A stretch of 15,427 nt of DNA from an uncultured Bacteroidales bacterium (GCA_949123685.1 CASBHZ010000072.1:1-15427), one strand, 5' to 3'. Positions 6,584-14,371 are shown, counted from the stretch's first letter. Made by a program: numbers and translations. The notes: a model not told the origin generated them from the sequence alone.

Positions 6584-8389
6584 ATGGAAAGAAAGGCAGT
6601 CAGCATAAGCAAAGGGCAACATCTTAGTGATGTGTACCCGACAATAGAAACGAATACGATTCTGTGTAAGAAGCTAACGGGTCTTGGCGCGACATATTCC
6701 GAGATAACAGCACAGCACAACTCTATAATTGTCGTGCCGAATCTTCCGGCTATCACGGGCAAATGTGCAATACATAAATCCGACAATCTTTTTGGTGTAA
6801 AGCAAAGAATCACAACTGATGATGTTGTAAAGTACCTTGAAGATACGTTGGCGAAGAAGAAGTTTATCAAGTTGATTGTAACGCCTGAAAGTTTTTATAA
6901 GGTGAAAAACGCCTTTACGGAAGTGGATATGAATATGTACGTCAATTGCTTTCTTCTCCTTGACGAGTGCCACAAGTTGATAAAAGATAGGGATTACCGT
7001 GCCGATATAGTTCTGCCGATAGAGGACTTCTTCAAGTTTGATGAAAAGGCTCTTGTGTCGGCTACTCCTATCATTCCGTCAGACCCTCGCTTTGAGGAAT
7101 ACCGATTCAAGATTGTGGAAATTGTTCCTGATTTCGACTACAAGCAGGATATTCAGTTTATCCACACTAACAATATGCTTGAAACATTCCGAATCATTCT
7201 GTCACAAATGGAGGAACAACAGAATCCGAAACGAAGCATCTGTTTCTTTATCAACAGCACGGATATGATATTACAACTTATCACCAAACTTGGAATCGCA
7301 GACAGAAGTTCGGTCTTTTGTTCTGATAAAAGCGTAGTTAAGTTAAAAGGACTTGGCTTCAAAAAGGCTTATACTGATTGGGAAGATAAGCACAAAGCTG
7401 ATTTTATGTTCTTTACTTGCCGTTTCTACAATGCTCTTGATATAGAAATGGAAGAAAAGCCTGACGTGGTTTTTGTGAGTGAGCCATATTTTGCCGAATA
7501 CACAATTGTTGACCCTTGTACGGATGTTGTTCAGGCATTAGGTAGATTCCGCAAAGGCATATCATCTGCAACCCACATACTTTCCACCAAAAGCACCATT
7601 CAACAACGTACAAAAGAGGGAATCACAGAATTTATAAATGCAAGCGAACACGCATATTCGGTAATCAACACCTTATATAACAGCACCAATACGAAAGAAG
7701 AACGCAACGCTTTCAGAATAGCAATGGAATCATTGCCATACAGCAATATGCTCCGATATGGCGAGAAAGATTACTTTGCCATTGATAACTACATTGATGA
7801 TGAGTTGGTAAAGTCGGCATATAACAATCTCAATTCTCTGTTAGCACTCTATAAAGAGAGTGGATATTTCAACATTCTCACTGTTGACAAAGCCATGTTC
7901 CGATTCGGTGAACATGAAAGGCTGTCTCTATTCGGCACTGTAAACTGTACAAAGACCCTCCGAATGAAAATCGTTGAGATTCTTGATAATATTAAGGACG
8001 ATATGGGAACGGCTCTTTTCGATTCATACGTCAATGAACTGCGTGAGAAAGATTCTTTTATAGTGGATGCTTATTTTTCTCTTGGTAGAGAGATTATCGA
8101 ACAGAACAAATACGGAGTAAAGAGAATCCGTGAACTGATGATTATAAAGGAGTACAACGAGAATCGAAACTGCGATGCGTTTAGAAAAGCATTACTAAAC
8201 TCCTTTGAGGTTGGGAAGAAATATCTACTTGACTATGTAAAAAGCGAGTTGATTCGCCTACATACCAAATTTAATGTGAAATATCCTAAAGCGATAACGG
8301 CACGGACAATCAAAGAATATTTTGATGTTGATGATAAAGCTCGAATCGGGAATAGTAAGGCAATACTTATCAAATCTCTCAAAATTTAG
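6584..8389 (+). CDS. SF2 DEAD/DEAH-box helicase-like protein with degenerate Walker A
   Basis: A 601-aa protein with the superfamily 2 helicase layout. Motif I appears as TGLGATYSE with GLGAT at 33-37, where the usual lysine is Ala36. Motif II is LLLDECHK with D127-E128-C129-H130, motif III is SATP (159-162), and motif VI is QALGRFR (317-323). The C-terminal 250 residues are helical, with no motif I recognise. My recollection is that similar proteins with a GxGAT loop occur on Bacteroidota mobile elements, so the missing Lys may be a family trait rather than local decay. DNA or RNA remodelling is likely, but ATPase activity is uncertain without the lysine. The stop codon lies 7 nt before the first 51-bp palindrome. 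Confidence 0.75.
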   Translation: MERKAVSISKGQHLSDVYPTIETNTILCKKLTGLGATYSEITAQHNSIIVVPNLPAITGKCAIHKSDNLFGVKQRITTDDVVKYLEDTLAKKKFIKLIVTPESFYKVKNAFTEVDMNMYVNCFLLLDECHKLIKDRDYRADIVLPIEDFFKFDEKALVSATPIIPSDPRFEEYRFKIVEIVPDFDYKQDIQFIHTNNMLETFRIILSQMEEQQNPKRSICFFINSTDMILQLITKLGIADRSSVFCSDKSVVKLKGLGFKKAYTDWEDKHKADFMFFTCRFYNALDIEMEEKPDVVFVSEPYFAEYTIVDPCTDVVQALGRFRKGISSATHILSTKSTIQQRTKEGITEFINASEHAYSVINTLYNSTNTKEERNAFRIAMESLPYSNMLRYGEKDYFAIDNYIDDELVKSAYNNLNSLLALYKESGYFNILTVDKAMFRFGEHERLSLFGTVNCTKTLRMKIVEILDNIKDDMGTALFDSYVNELREKDSFIVDAYFSLGREIIEQNKYGVKRIRELMIIKEYNENRNCDAFRKALLNSFEVGKKYLLDYVKSELIRLHTKFNVKYPKAITARTIKEYFDVDDKARIGNSKAILIKSLKI

Positions 8390-8395
8390 AATGGC

Positions 8396-8446
8396 GTACT
8401 TTTTTCTGAAAATTGACTTTTAATAGGGTGATTTCAGAAAAAGTAC
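8396..8446 (+). repeat. 51-bp imperfect palindrome, copy 1
   Basis: Begins GTACTTTTTTCTGAAA and ends TTTCAGAAAAAGTAC, so the arms are almost perfectly complementary with one extra T on the left. The centre contains TAGGGTG at position 29. It aligns without gaps over 51 bp with 11899-11949 and 14285-14335, and starts 7 nt after the helicase-like stop codon. It shares ATGATTC directly downstream with copy 3. It could be a recombination site, a regulator-binding site or a weak terminator. Confidence 0.8.
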
Positions 8447-8769
8447 ATGATTCATAAGATTCTGAATTGACAAACGGTTTTACTTCTATTTGTCGGTTCA
8501 GGGTTGTAAGCCGGATTATATATAATTTTCAAATTCATAAAAATTCGATTCTAATTAAAGTCCGAATAGCAACACGCAATTTCTTTCTAAATACGGCAAG
8601 AAGCCAATTATAAAATCGGAAAACTCAAAACGTGCCTTTTTCAGCCATTCCATAAATAAGATTTTCAAAGCAGAGAGGTACGACCACCTTAAAACTATCC
8701 CCCCTGCTATAAATAATACGTCCTGAAAAAATTTCGGAGAGTTGTCTAAATGCGACTTCACCCTAAAAA
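8447..8769. other. AT-rich intergenic region without recognised genes
   Basis: About 320 nt follow the first 51-bp palindrome. GACAAA at 8468-8473 and TTTGTC at 8490-8495 form an inverted repeat, but no clear TTTG/TAnnTTTG promoter pair was found. The first part (ATGATTC to TTGACAAACGGTTTT) resembles the stretch downstream of copy 3 before mntA, suggesting a shared leader. No open reading frame here looks real. Confidence 0.5.
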
Positions 8770-8904
8770 ATGTCCCCTCCCTCCATGTCGAAAGAAAAAC
8801 GAATCGGATTCAGGTCTGCCACCATATATGAGAATTTAACCTATCCTGATATTGACCGCTATTGTTTTCCTGACGGTAACAGTTATCGTCCAAGTAATCA
8901 ATAA
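8770..8904 (+). CDS. Possible small protein (44 aa) upstream of the DUF3871 gene
   Basis: A short frame from the ATG at 8770 (alternative in-frame ATG at 8785, giving 39 aa) ends 14 nt before the next gene. The peptide core, IGFRSATIYENLTYPDIDRY, is hydrophilic and varied rather than low-complexity. Spacing and orientation suit the first gene of an operon. It could equally be leader sequence; I do not recognise it. Confidence 0.35.
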   Translation: MSPPSMSKEKRIGFRSATIYENLTYPDIDRYCFPDGNSYRPSNQ

Positions 8905-8918
8905 ACACTTACTCCAAC

Positions 8919-9935
8919 ATGGAAACAACCACCGCAACCGCATTGGCAACTATCGCCACAACCGACCTCAACACCGTAGCCGAAGATGTGCAGTTTGAGG
9001 ACATCAACGTAACCACCGCTCCCTCCGTCACTTTCCTTGAAGCCAACACATCGGCTATCTCAATCGAGGAACTGACCGTTAACTGTGTCGTACCGACATG
9101 GGCGAATCAGGAGCTTACAATCTCTCATCAGGACTTCATCAACACCGTGCATGACGCCGCCTGCAACGTGTTCAGCGGAGAACTCATCAATCAGTCGGAA
9201 ATACGTGTGTCGCACATCGTCCGTGGGCGCATACCCTCCGCTCTCGGCAAACGTGCGTCTGAACTCCTTGAATCGGAAAAGACGCAGTTCTATCAGCGAC
9301 TCGCCTTTGCGTTCACCATTCCTTCTATCCATGAGACGATAGACGGGCAACGCCTTGAACTCTGCATAGGCGGTGTGCGCAACTACAACGACCTGAATCT
9401 CTACCGTGCCAACCGTGGTGCAGAGAAGTTCTCAGTCTTTATAGGCTGGCGAATGAACGTCTGCTCAAATCAGGTGCTTACGGGGCAAGGGGCGAAGATT
9501 CAGCTTGAAGTGATGTCGCTCCATGACCTCTACAAGCAGGTGCTTGACTTGTTCTATACGTTCCGTCCGGCACAAGACATTCATCTGTTGCAGACGCTTT
9601 CGCAAACCCGCCTGACCGAAACGCAGTTCGCTCAAATCGTAGGGCGCATGAGGCTTTATCAGGCTCTGCCGAACCGCTATCAGCGCAACGTGCCAAAACT
9701 CCTGATAACCGACAGTCAGATTAACAACGTCTGCCGTGACTTCTACGTAGATCCGAACTTCGGGGTCAAGGACTGCACGATTTCGATGTTCGACTTCCAC
9801 AACCTCCTGACGGAAGCCAACAAGAGCAGTTACATTGACAGCTATCTGCAAAGAGCCGTCAACGCTACCGAAGTGTCGGTTGGCATCTGCAACGCTCTGC
9901 ACGGCGATTCGCAATACGCTTGGTTCTTGGGCTGA
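8919..9935 (+). CDS. DUF3871 family protein
   Basis: A 338-aa protein with the pattern I associate with DUF3871, a Bacteroidota mobile-element family of unknown function. After a Thr/Ala-rich N-terminus (1-35) come EIRVSHIVRGRIPSALGK, EKTQFYQRLAFAFTIPSIHE, LCIGGVRNYNDLNLY, KFSVFIGWRMNVCSN, FAQIVGRMRLYQALP, LLITDSQINNVCRDFY and a C-terminal NLLTEANKSSYIDSYLQRAVNA. Length fits the family (about 330-350 aa). No catalytic motif or signal peptide is visible. It is markedly more GC-rich than abiH or the NERD-helicase. It lies upstream of a short radC, a pairing common on Bacteroidota islands in my experience (not checked here). Confidence 0.85.
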   Translation: METTTATALATIATTDLNTVAEDVQFEDINVTTAPSVTFLEANTSAISIEELTVNCVVPTWANQELTISHQDFINTVHDAACNVFSGELINQSEIRVSHIVRGRIPSALGKRASELLESEKTQFYQRLAFAFTIPSIHETIDGQRLELCIGGVRNYNDLNLYRANRGAEKFSVFIGWRMNVCSNQVLTGQGAKIQLEVMSLHDLYKQVLDLFYTFRPAQDIHLLQTLSQTRLTETQFAQIVGRMRLYQALPNRYQRNVPKLLITDSQINNVCRDFYVDPNFGVKDCTISMFDFHNLLTEANKSSYIDSYLQRAVNATEVSVGICNALHGDSQYAWFLG

Positions 9936-9953
9936 GTGCTTATTGATTCCTGA

Positions 9954-9999
9954 AAAATCGGGCATTTCCCAGTCTGTGGGGAGTGTCCGATTTTCTTTC
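9954..9999 (+). terminator. Terminator-like hairpin after the DUF3871 gene
   Basis: AAAATCGGGCA (9954-9964) pairs with TGTCCGATTTT (9984-9994), with an additional CCC/GGG inside and a short pyrimidine tract CTTTCCC after it. It separates the DUF3871 gene from radC. Confidence 0.6.
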
Positions 10000-10043
10000 C
10001 CAAGACACTATATATCAGATATAAAAATCATAAAATTTCGGAC

Positions 10044-10493
10044 ATGACAACCGATAACATAGTTTCAGAAATACAACTCAAATATCAACCGCAACCACTC
10101 ACGGAGACCATACACGGAGCGAAAGACATTCACCAACTCCTGATAAACCGTGTCTTTGACGCTGACACCATAGGCTACAAGGAATCGTTCAAGGTCTTGC
10201 TTCTCAATCAGGCGAACAAGATAATCGGCTACGCCACCATATCTGACGGAGGACTGACATCTACCGTTGTTGATGTGCGTGTGGTGATGCAGACCGCATT
10301 AGTCACCAATGCCACATCAATAATCCTCGCCCACAACCACCCGTCAGGCAATCCCATTCCAAGCGTACACGACGACAACCTTACAAAGAAAATCAAGTCA
10401 GCGTGTGAGCTTATGGATATTCGTTTGCTCGACCATATCATAGTAACGCCATTCGACAGCTTCTATTCCTACTGCAACGAGGGCAGACTGTGA
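10044..10493 (+). CDS. radC: Short RadC-family JAMM/MPN protein
   Basis: A 149-aa protein consisting of the RadC MPN (JAB) domain. The metal-site residues are all present: Glu47 (KESFKV), H97-N-H99 in HNHPSG, Ser107 and Asp110, fitting the EXn-HXHX7SXXD pattern. It lacks the helix-hairpin-helix N-terminus of the roughly 220-aa chromosomal RadC, as is usual for mobile-element copies. RadC was once considered a repair protein, but that role is doubted; mobile-element copies are suspected of aiding element recombination or countering host restriction (not established). It follows the DUF3871 gene after a hairpin. Confidence 0.9.
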   Translation: MTTDNIVSEIQLKYQPQPLTETIHGAKDIHQLLINRVFDADTIGYKESFKVLLLNQANKIIGYATISDGGLTSTVVDVRVVMQTALVTNATSIILAHNHPSGNPIPSVHDDNLTKKIKSACELMDIRLLDHIIVTPFDSFYSYCNEGRL

Positions 10494-10564
10494 AAATCCA
10501 TGTTGTAGAGCATATTCCGTGAAATTTCGCTTTCCAATATAGCCCCACCAATGACATTTTTTAG

Positions 10565-10625
10565 TAACTTTGCAACTGATTCGCAGTCGTGCCATAGAGT
10601 TGGCGTAGTTGAATCAGACTTTTTT
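10565..10625 (+). ncRNA. Possible short transcript: promoter plus self-terminating hairpin
   Basis: TAACTTTG (10565-10572), an exact -7 box, is followed 4 nt later by a hairpin: CTGATTC (10576-10582) pairs with GAATCAG (10611-10617), with an inner TGCCA/TGGCG pair, and then a run of six T (10620-10625). A transcript from this promoter would be about 45-50 nt and end at once, as a tiny RNA or an attenuator for the genes beginning at 10899. No good -33 TTTG was found, so this is tentative. Confidence 0.35.
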
Positions 10626-10898
10626 ACTAAAAGGTGTTATTGAAATCTGCTTCAATCATCAAATCTCGCAAATTTGAAATTCCACGAAGCCGGTTGACAA
10701 TAGCACCTGCACTGATTGCTTATACCCTGCCGAGATTGGCAGATTATATAGCAAAATCGGTGTGGGGCTATTGTTTTATCCGTGGAATAGGCAAATGCGA
10801 GAGCCTGATGATTGGATAAGACAAGATAAAATCCTCACACCTTTTTTATGTTCAATAACTAAACAGTTCCGCAGAGGATTGAGGAACACGCAATTAGT
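10626..10898. other. Gene-poor leader region before the secreted-protein genes
   Basis: A 61-codon GTG-initiated frame (10634-10819) does not look like a real protein: it is not related to anything I know and has an arbitrary composition. A perfect 7-bp inverted repeat (AATCCTC at 10830-10836, GAGGATT at 10874-10880) lies shortly before the ATG at 10899 and could be a leader hairpin or an operator. No convincing promoter was found. Confidence 0.45.
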
Positions 10899-11420
10899 AT
10901 GAAAGCAAAAAGGCTTCTATCATTTGCCTTTGCAATCCTCATGCTTGCCGGAACAGCAACCGCCCAAATCAACAAAGGGTACAAAGGCATGGTGAACGCA
11001 GGGTGGATTCTTCTCTCGGAGGATGTCAGTTTTGAGGCTCTGACAATCCACGGCTACCAATTCAATCCGCATCTTTTTGTCGGAGGTGGTGCCGGAATCA
11101 ACTATTATTCTTCGGGATCTGACGATGCAGGATACATACCCATTTTCGCAGACATTCGCGGTTATCTTCTGAAAGGCCGGATTTCACCATATGGCGAAGC
11201 TAAGATTGGCGGACAAGTCACATTCAACGGAAACGGAACATCCGGCTTATACTTCGCTCCTGAAATCGGTTGCTCATTCGCCACATCCAAGAGATTTGCC
11301 ATAGATGTAGCTGTCGAATATATCCTACACCGAGACCAGAATATAGCACCGACAGCATCCGGTCGAATCTGCAACATAGATGCCGGAGGTCTGTGCCTTA
11401 AACTCGGAATAGAGTTTTAA
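10899..11420 (+). CDS. Secreted outer-membrane beta-barrel-like protein
   Basis: A 173-aa protein with a Sec signal peptide (basic KAKR, hydrophobic core LLSFAFAILMLAG, cleavage near TATA-Q at about residue 22). The mature part has alternating, Gly/aromatic-rich strands (FVGGGAGINYYSSG, YIPIFADIRGYLL, ISPYGEAKIGGQVTF, LYFAPEIGCSFATS, FAIDVAVEYIL) and ends in Phe (LKLGIEF), as expected for an outer-membrane barrel inserted by BAM. The size suggests a small 8-stranded barrel of the OmpW/OmpA-like class. It lies 35 nt upstream of a lipoprotein gene and is probably in one operon with it. Its role on the island is unknown; surface modification or phage exclusion is speculation. Confidence 0.7.
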   Translation: MKAKRLLSFAFAILMLAGTATAQINKGYKGMVNAGWILLSEDVSFEALTIHGYQFNPHLFVGGGAGINYYSSGSDDAGYIPIFADIRGYLLKGRISPYGEAKIGGQVTFNGNGTSGLYFAPEIGCSFATSKRFAIDVAVEYILHRDQNIAPTASGRICNIDAGGLCLKLGIEF

Positions 11421-11455
11421 CTCCATATAATTAATAATTTAACAACAATCTCAAG

Positions 11456-11836
11456 ATGAAAAAAATCAAGTTTCTCACGCTTGCGCTCTTTGCGGTGCTT
11501 GCGTGTGTCAGCTTCGCTTCATGCAGTGACGATGACAAGGACGAACCCCAAACTGTCAATGACCTGATTGGCTCGGTTTGGGAAGCAGTAAATCCGCACA
11601 CGGGCTATCCTACCAAGGTGGAAGTAAAAGACGTCTCAAAGTGTGTCGTGACGGTCTACGAGCCCAATTCCACCACAATCTACCAGCGTGACGAATGCAC
11701 CTATACTTACGATTCCAAGACGGGTGCGTTCAGTGTAAGATTCGATGATTACAATGTCACCGGATTCATCAAAGGAGATACAATGACATTGACCGACAAC
11801 CGATACGGTACATTTGATTTGAAAAGAGTCAAATAG
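11456..11836 (+). CDS. Predicted surface lipoprotein, lipocalin-like
   Basis: A 126-aa protein with a lipoprotein signal peptide: KKIK, hydrophobic core, then lipobox F20-A21-S22-C23. The mature N-terminus is CSDDDKDE, and an acidic run after Cys matches the Bacteroidota lipoprotein export signal that directs proteins to the outer leaflet. The rest is a small beta-rich domain (LIGSVWEAV, TKVEVKDVSKCVVTVYE, CTYTYDSKTGAFSVRFD, VTGFIKGDTMTLTD, GTFDLKRV) resembling small lipocalin-like or copper-resistance-like Bacteroidota lipoproteins. It follows the barrel-like gene by 35 nt and ends at a strong terminator. The precise function is unknown. Confidence 0.8.
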   Translation: MKKIKFLTLALFAVLACVSFASCSDDDKDEPQTVNDLIGSVWEAVNPHTGYPTKVEVKDVSKCVVTVYEPNSTTIYQRDECTYTYDSKTGAFSVRFDDYNVTGFIKGDTMTLTDNRYGTFDLKRVK

Positions 11837-11857
11837 AAACTCCCTTGCTCATCCAAT

Positions 11858-11895
11858 ACAGCACCATTGCACTTTCGCATCGGTGCTGTTTTTTT
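11858..11895 (+). terminator. Strong rho-independent terminator after the lipoprotein gene
   Basis: ACAGCACC (11858-11865) pairs with GGTGCTGT (11882-11889), followed by a run of seven T (11889-11895). The second 51-bp palindrome begins four bases later. Confidence 0.9.
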
Positions 11896-11898
11896 CTT

Positions 11899-11949
11899 GT
11901 ACATTTTTCAGAAATAATCCATTTCATAGGACAGATTCAGAAAAAGTAC
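11899..11949 (+). repeat. 51-bp imperfect palindrome, copy 2
   Basis: Begins GTACATTTTTCAGAA and ends TTCAGAAAAAGTAC, with CATAGGACA in the middle. It has the same length and orientation as the copies at 8396 and 14285, with TAGG and AAAAAGTAC in identical columns. It starts directly after the lipoprotein terminator and lies about 140 nt before the NERD-helicase gene, marking the left border of that module. A frame through it (11883-12086) is not considered a gene. Confidence 0.75.
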
Positions 11950-12004
11950 GTTTGAAATTGAATGATTCTTGCTTTGATAAAGCCTCTATGTCAGAGATTT
12001 TCGC

Positions 12005-12012
12005 TAATTTTG
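12005..12012 (+). promoter_or_regulatory. Possible -7 box of the NERD-helicase gene
   Basis: TAATTTTG matches TAnnTTTG and lies 75 nt before the ATG at 12087. The nearest TTTG (11973-11976) is 28 nt upstream, longer than the usual 19-21, so this promoter is tentative. Confidence 0.35.
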
Positions 12013-12086
12013 CGTTAAGCCTTAGCATTCAGCACACTGTTAATGAAATGTGGGGCATAAGGCGAAACCTTATAGCGACTTTTTGA

Positions 12087-14273
12087 ATGGCGCAGTTAAT
12101 ACCATCAATTGAAACGATTCTCCGTTTTAAAGTTAAGCCTACAGACGGAGAATTGACATTACTACGCCATTTAGAAAAAACTTTAGATGACAGCTATGAA
12201 GTTTTCTTTAATCCTTATTTAAATGGTGACCGCCCCGATATTATAATTCTCCGTAAAGGACACGGGGTTCTAATTATTGAAGTTAAAGATTGGATTTTAT
12301 CTCATCACTATATCGACGAGCGGAAGAAGTGGCATTTTGTAAACCCACATAACAACGAAGATTCTGTAGAAAAATCGCCGATAGACCAAGTCCTTAAATA
12401 CAAGGAAAATCTATTTGATTTACATATAGACTCTTTATTAAATCTTAAAATTCAAAACATCAAGAATTTCAATATCGTAGGATGTGCCGTTTACTTTCAC
12501 AAAGCCGATGCTACGGAAATTGAGGAACTCATGATTATTCCTTTCAAGGGGGATAAAAGATATTTGGATTTTCTGAATTACAATATTGGATTAATTGGTT
12601 GCGATTCGTTACAAAATGGTGGACTAAATAATGTGCTTGCGAAATTCCACATAAATGCTAATTGGCAATCACTTTATTTTACGGAAGAACTTTATAATAA
12701 TTTCAAAAGAATCCTTACTCCCACTGTCCACATGATGACAGATGGGCAAACCATTGTCTATGACAATCGCCAATCAGAAGTGATTACTCGACAAGTTAAA
12801 CAGATGAGAGTAAAAGGAGTGTTTGGTTCAGGAAAAACCACAGTCCTCGTGGCAAGAGCAGTGCAAGCATACCTCCGGCTAAAAAAGGATAACCCCAATC
12901 CTAAAATCTTAATACTTACCTATAACCTAACTCTACGGAATTTTATTCATGATAAGTTGATGCAAGTTCAGCAGGAATTTATCATTCAAGACTTTATAAT
13001 AATCAATTATCATCAATTCATAAATGCCGAATTAAACAACATGGGCATTGACATAAAAGTTCCTCAAAGCATTAAAGGGGGCGAGATATCCGCATACCTT
13101 GATGCAAACTATTATTCAAACGAACATTTATTTGAGCATTATAAGGATAGAATTGTGCCATACGATACCATTTTAATTGATGAGATTCAAGATTATAAGC
13201 GAAGTTGGATGAATATCATAAAAAATTCATTTTTAGCTGAGGGTGGAGAATATATGCTTTTTGGTGATGTGAAACAAAACATATATGGGAATCCGATTGA
13301 GAATAAAGATGTCGTTACTAATATCCCTGTGCGTCCAACAGAATTAAAGAAATGCTATCGTTCAGATTCTAAAATTAGAGATTTGACAATAGCTTTTCAA
13401 CGTGCGCTGTTCAATGAGAAATACTACATTGATGATTTTTTAGAGCAAAATGGAATAGGATTGTTTGATTCATTTGAGAAAGAAGGATATGTCAACTATA
13501 TCTATCTTTCAAATGCACAAATAGTTTCTACACTTTATACAATTGTTCATGAGAACATCTTAAATAGGATTAATAATGTTTCTCCTAACGATATAACGAT
13601 ATTAGGATATACAACGCCTTTATTACGGGAATTTGACCATTATTATAGATTGCTTTCAAGAGAGAAAACAAAAACTATGTTTGAAACTCCTGAAATCATG
13701 TACCGTAATCAATTGAATTTTATTAGTGAAAGGGATAACCCATGGTTTGGTAACATTTTTAAACACTTGGTTAAAATACATTTCCCTAACAATACAAATT
13801 TAAATGATTGGCAAATATCTAAACTCAAATCTTATATAGCATTATTATTAGCCACATATGAAATTTATAAGAAATATCCTGAACGACTAAATGAGATATT
13901 ACGAGAGACCTGCAACAAATGCAAAATATCAAAAGATGCTTTTGAAGCATGGCTGGAACATTATGCAGATTCAATATCTGCCTTTAGAATATTAGTCCAT
14001 AATGCGGATTACGAATTTATTCGCAAAAATAAAAAAATGAATTTTTGGATGAATTGTGGGATGGTCAAGGTTTCTACCATTCATTCTTTTAAAGGATGGG
14101 AAAGCCAAGCAATATTTCTAATTGTAGAAAACAACACATCCAAAGAAGAATTTAATGAATTGCTTTACACTGGGATAACACGAGCAAGAGAGAATCTTGT
14201 GGTAATCAATTTCGGAAACACAGCATATCATAAAATATTAAAACCTTTATTTGATAAAGTGAATAATACCTGA
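12087..14273 (+). CDS. NERD nuclease-domain / UvrD-like SF1 helicase fusion, likely anti-phage
   Basis: A 728-aa two-domain protein. N-terminal NERD nuclease (about 15-130): Glu22 in DGELTLLRHL, Asp51 in GDRPDIII and E65-V-K67 form a complete PD-(D/E)xK-type site. SF1 helicase (about 225-728): Walker A GSGKTT (247-252), DEIQD (365-369), TIHSFKGWE (664-672) and TRARE (698-702), as in UvrD/Rep. Intact catalytic motifs suggest an active DNA-degrading or unwinding enzyme. Similar single-protein nuclease-helicases include staphylococcal Nhi, and Gabija GajB is a related helicase, so defence against phage DNA is a reasonable inference. It stands alone between two 51-bp palindromes and is strongly AT-rich. 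Confidence 0.88.
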   Translation: MAQLIPSIETILRFKVKPTDGELTLLRHLEKTLDDSYEVFFNPYLNGDRPDIIILRKGHGVLIIEVKDWILSHHYIDERKKWHFVNPHNNEDSVEKSPIDQVLKYKENLFDLHIDSLLNLKIQNIKNFNIVGCAVYFHKADATEIEELMIIPFKGDKRYLDFLNYNIGLIGCDSLQNGGLNNVLAKFHINANWQSLYFTEELYNNFKRILTPTVHMMTDGQTIVYDNRQSEVITRQVKQMRVKGVFGSGKTTVLVARAVQAYLRLKKDNPNPKILILTYNLTLRNFIHDKLMQVQQEFIIQDFIIINYHQFINAELNNMGIDIKVPQSIKGGEISAYLDANYYSNEHLFEHYKDRIVPYDTILIDEIQDYKRSWMNIIKNSFLAEGGEYMLFGDVKQNIYGNPIENKDVVTNIPVRPTELKKCYRSDSKIRDLTIAFQRALFNEKYYIDDFLEQNGIGLFDSFEKEGYVNYIYLSNAQIVSTLYTIVHENILNRINNVSPNDITILGYTTPLLREFDHYYRLLSREKTKTMFETPEIMYRNQLNFISERDNPWFGNIFKHLVKIHFPNNTNLNDWQISKLKSYIALLLATYEIYKKYPERLNEILRETCNKCKISKDAFEAWLEHYADSISAFRILVHNADYEFIRKNKKMNFWMNCGMVKVSTIHSFKGWESQAIFLIVENNTSKEEFNELLYTGITRARENLVVINFGNTAYHKILKPLFDKVNNT

Positions 14274-14284
14274 TTTTGACAAAC

Positions 14285-14335
14285 GTACAATTTTTATGAT
14301 TTCCTTGTTTTATAGGGTGGAATTAGAAAAAGTAC
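14285..14335 (+). repeat. 51-bp imperfect palindrome, copy 3
   Basis: Begins GTACAATTTTTATGATT and ends AATTAGAAAAAGTAC, with TATAGGGTGG in the middle. It is gap-free against copies 1 and 2; the shared TAGGGTG, AGAAAAAGTAC and following ATGATTC make it closest to copy 1. It starts 11 nt after the NERD-helicase stop and about 80 nt before the mntA promoter. Its left arm pairs less well than that of copy 1. Confidence 0.75.
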
Positions 14336-14371
14336 ATGATTCTTAAATGTCCGAATCAGCAAAGGATTGAC

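Noticed and set aside
9465..9965. 166-codon reverse-strand frame over the DUF3871 gene
   Set aside because: It is the antisense shadow of a recognised protein, and such long reverse frames are common in GC-richer genes.
10634..10819. 61-codon GTG-initiated frame between radC and the barrel-like gene
   Set aside because: No resemblance to any family I know, non-ATG start directly after a terminator-like hairpin, and no downstream coupling. Probably chance.
11883..12086. 67-codon frame ending directly before the NERD-helicase start
   Set aside because: It starts inside the lipoprotein terminator and runs through the 51-bp palindrome and the likely promoter; the peptide looks arbitrary.
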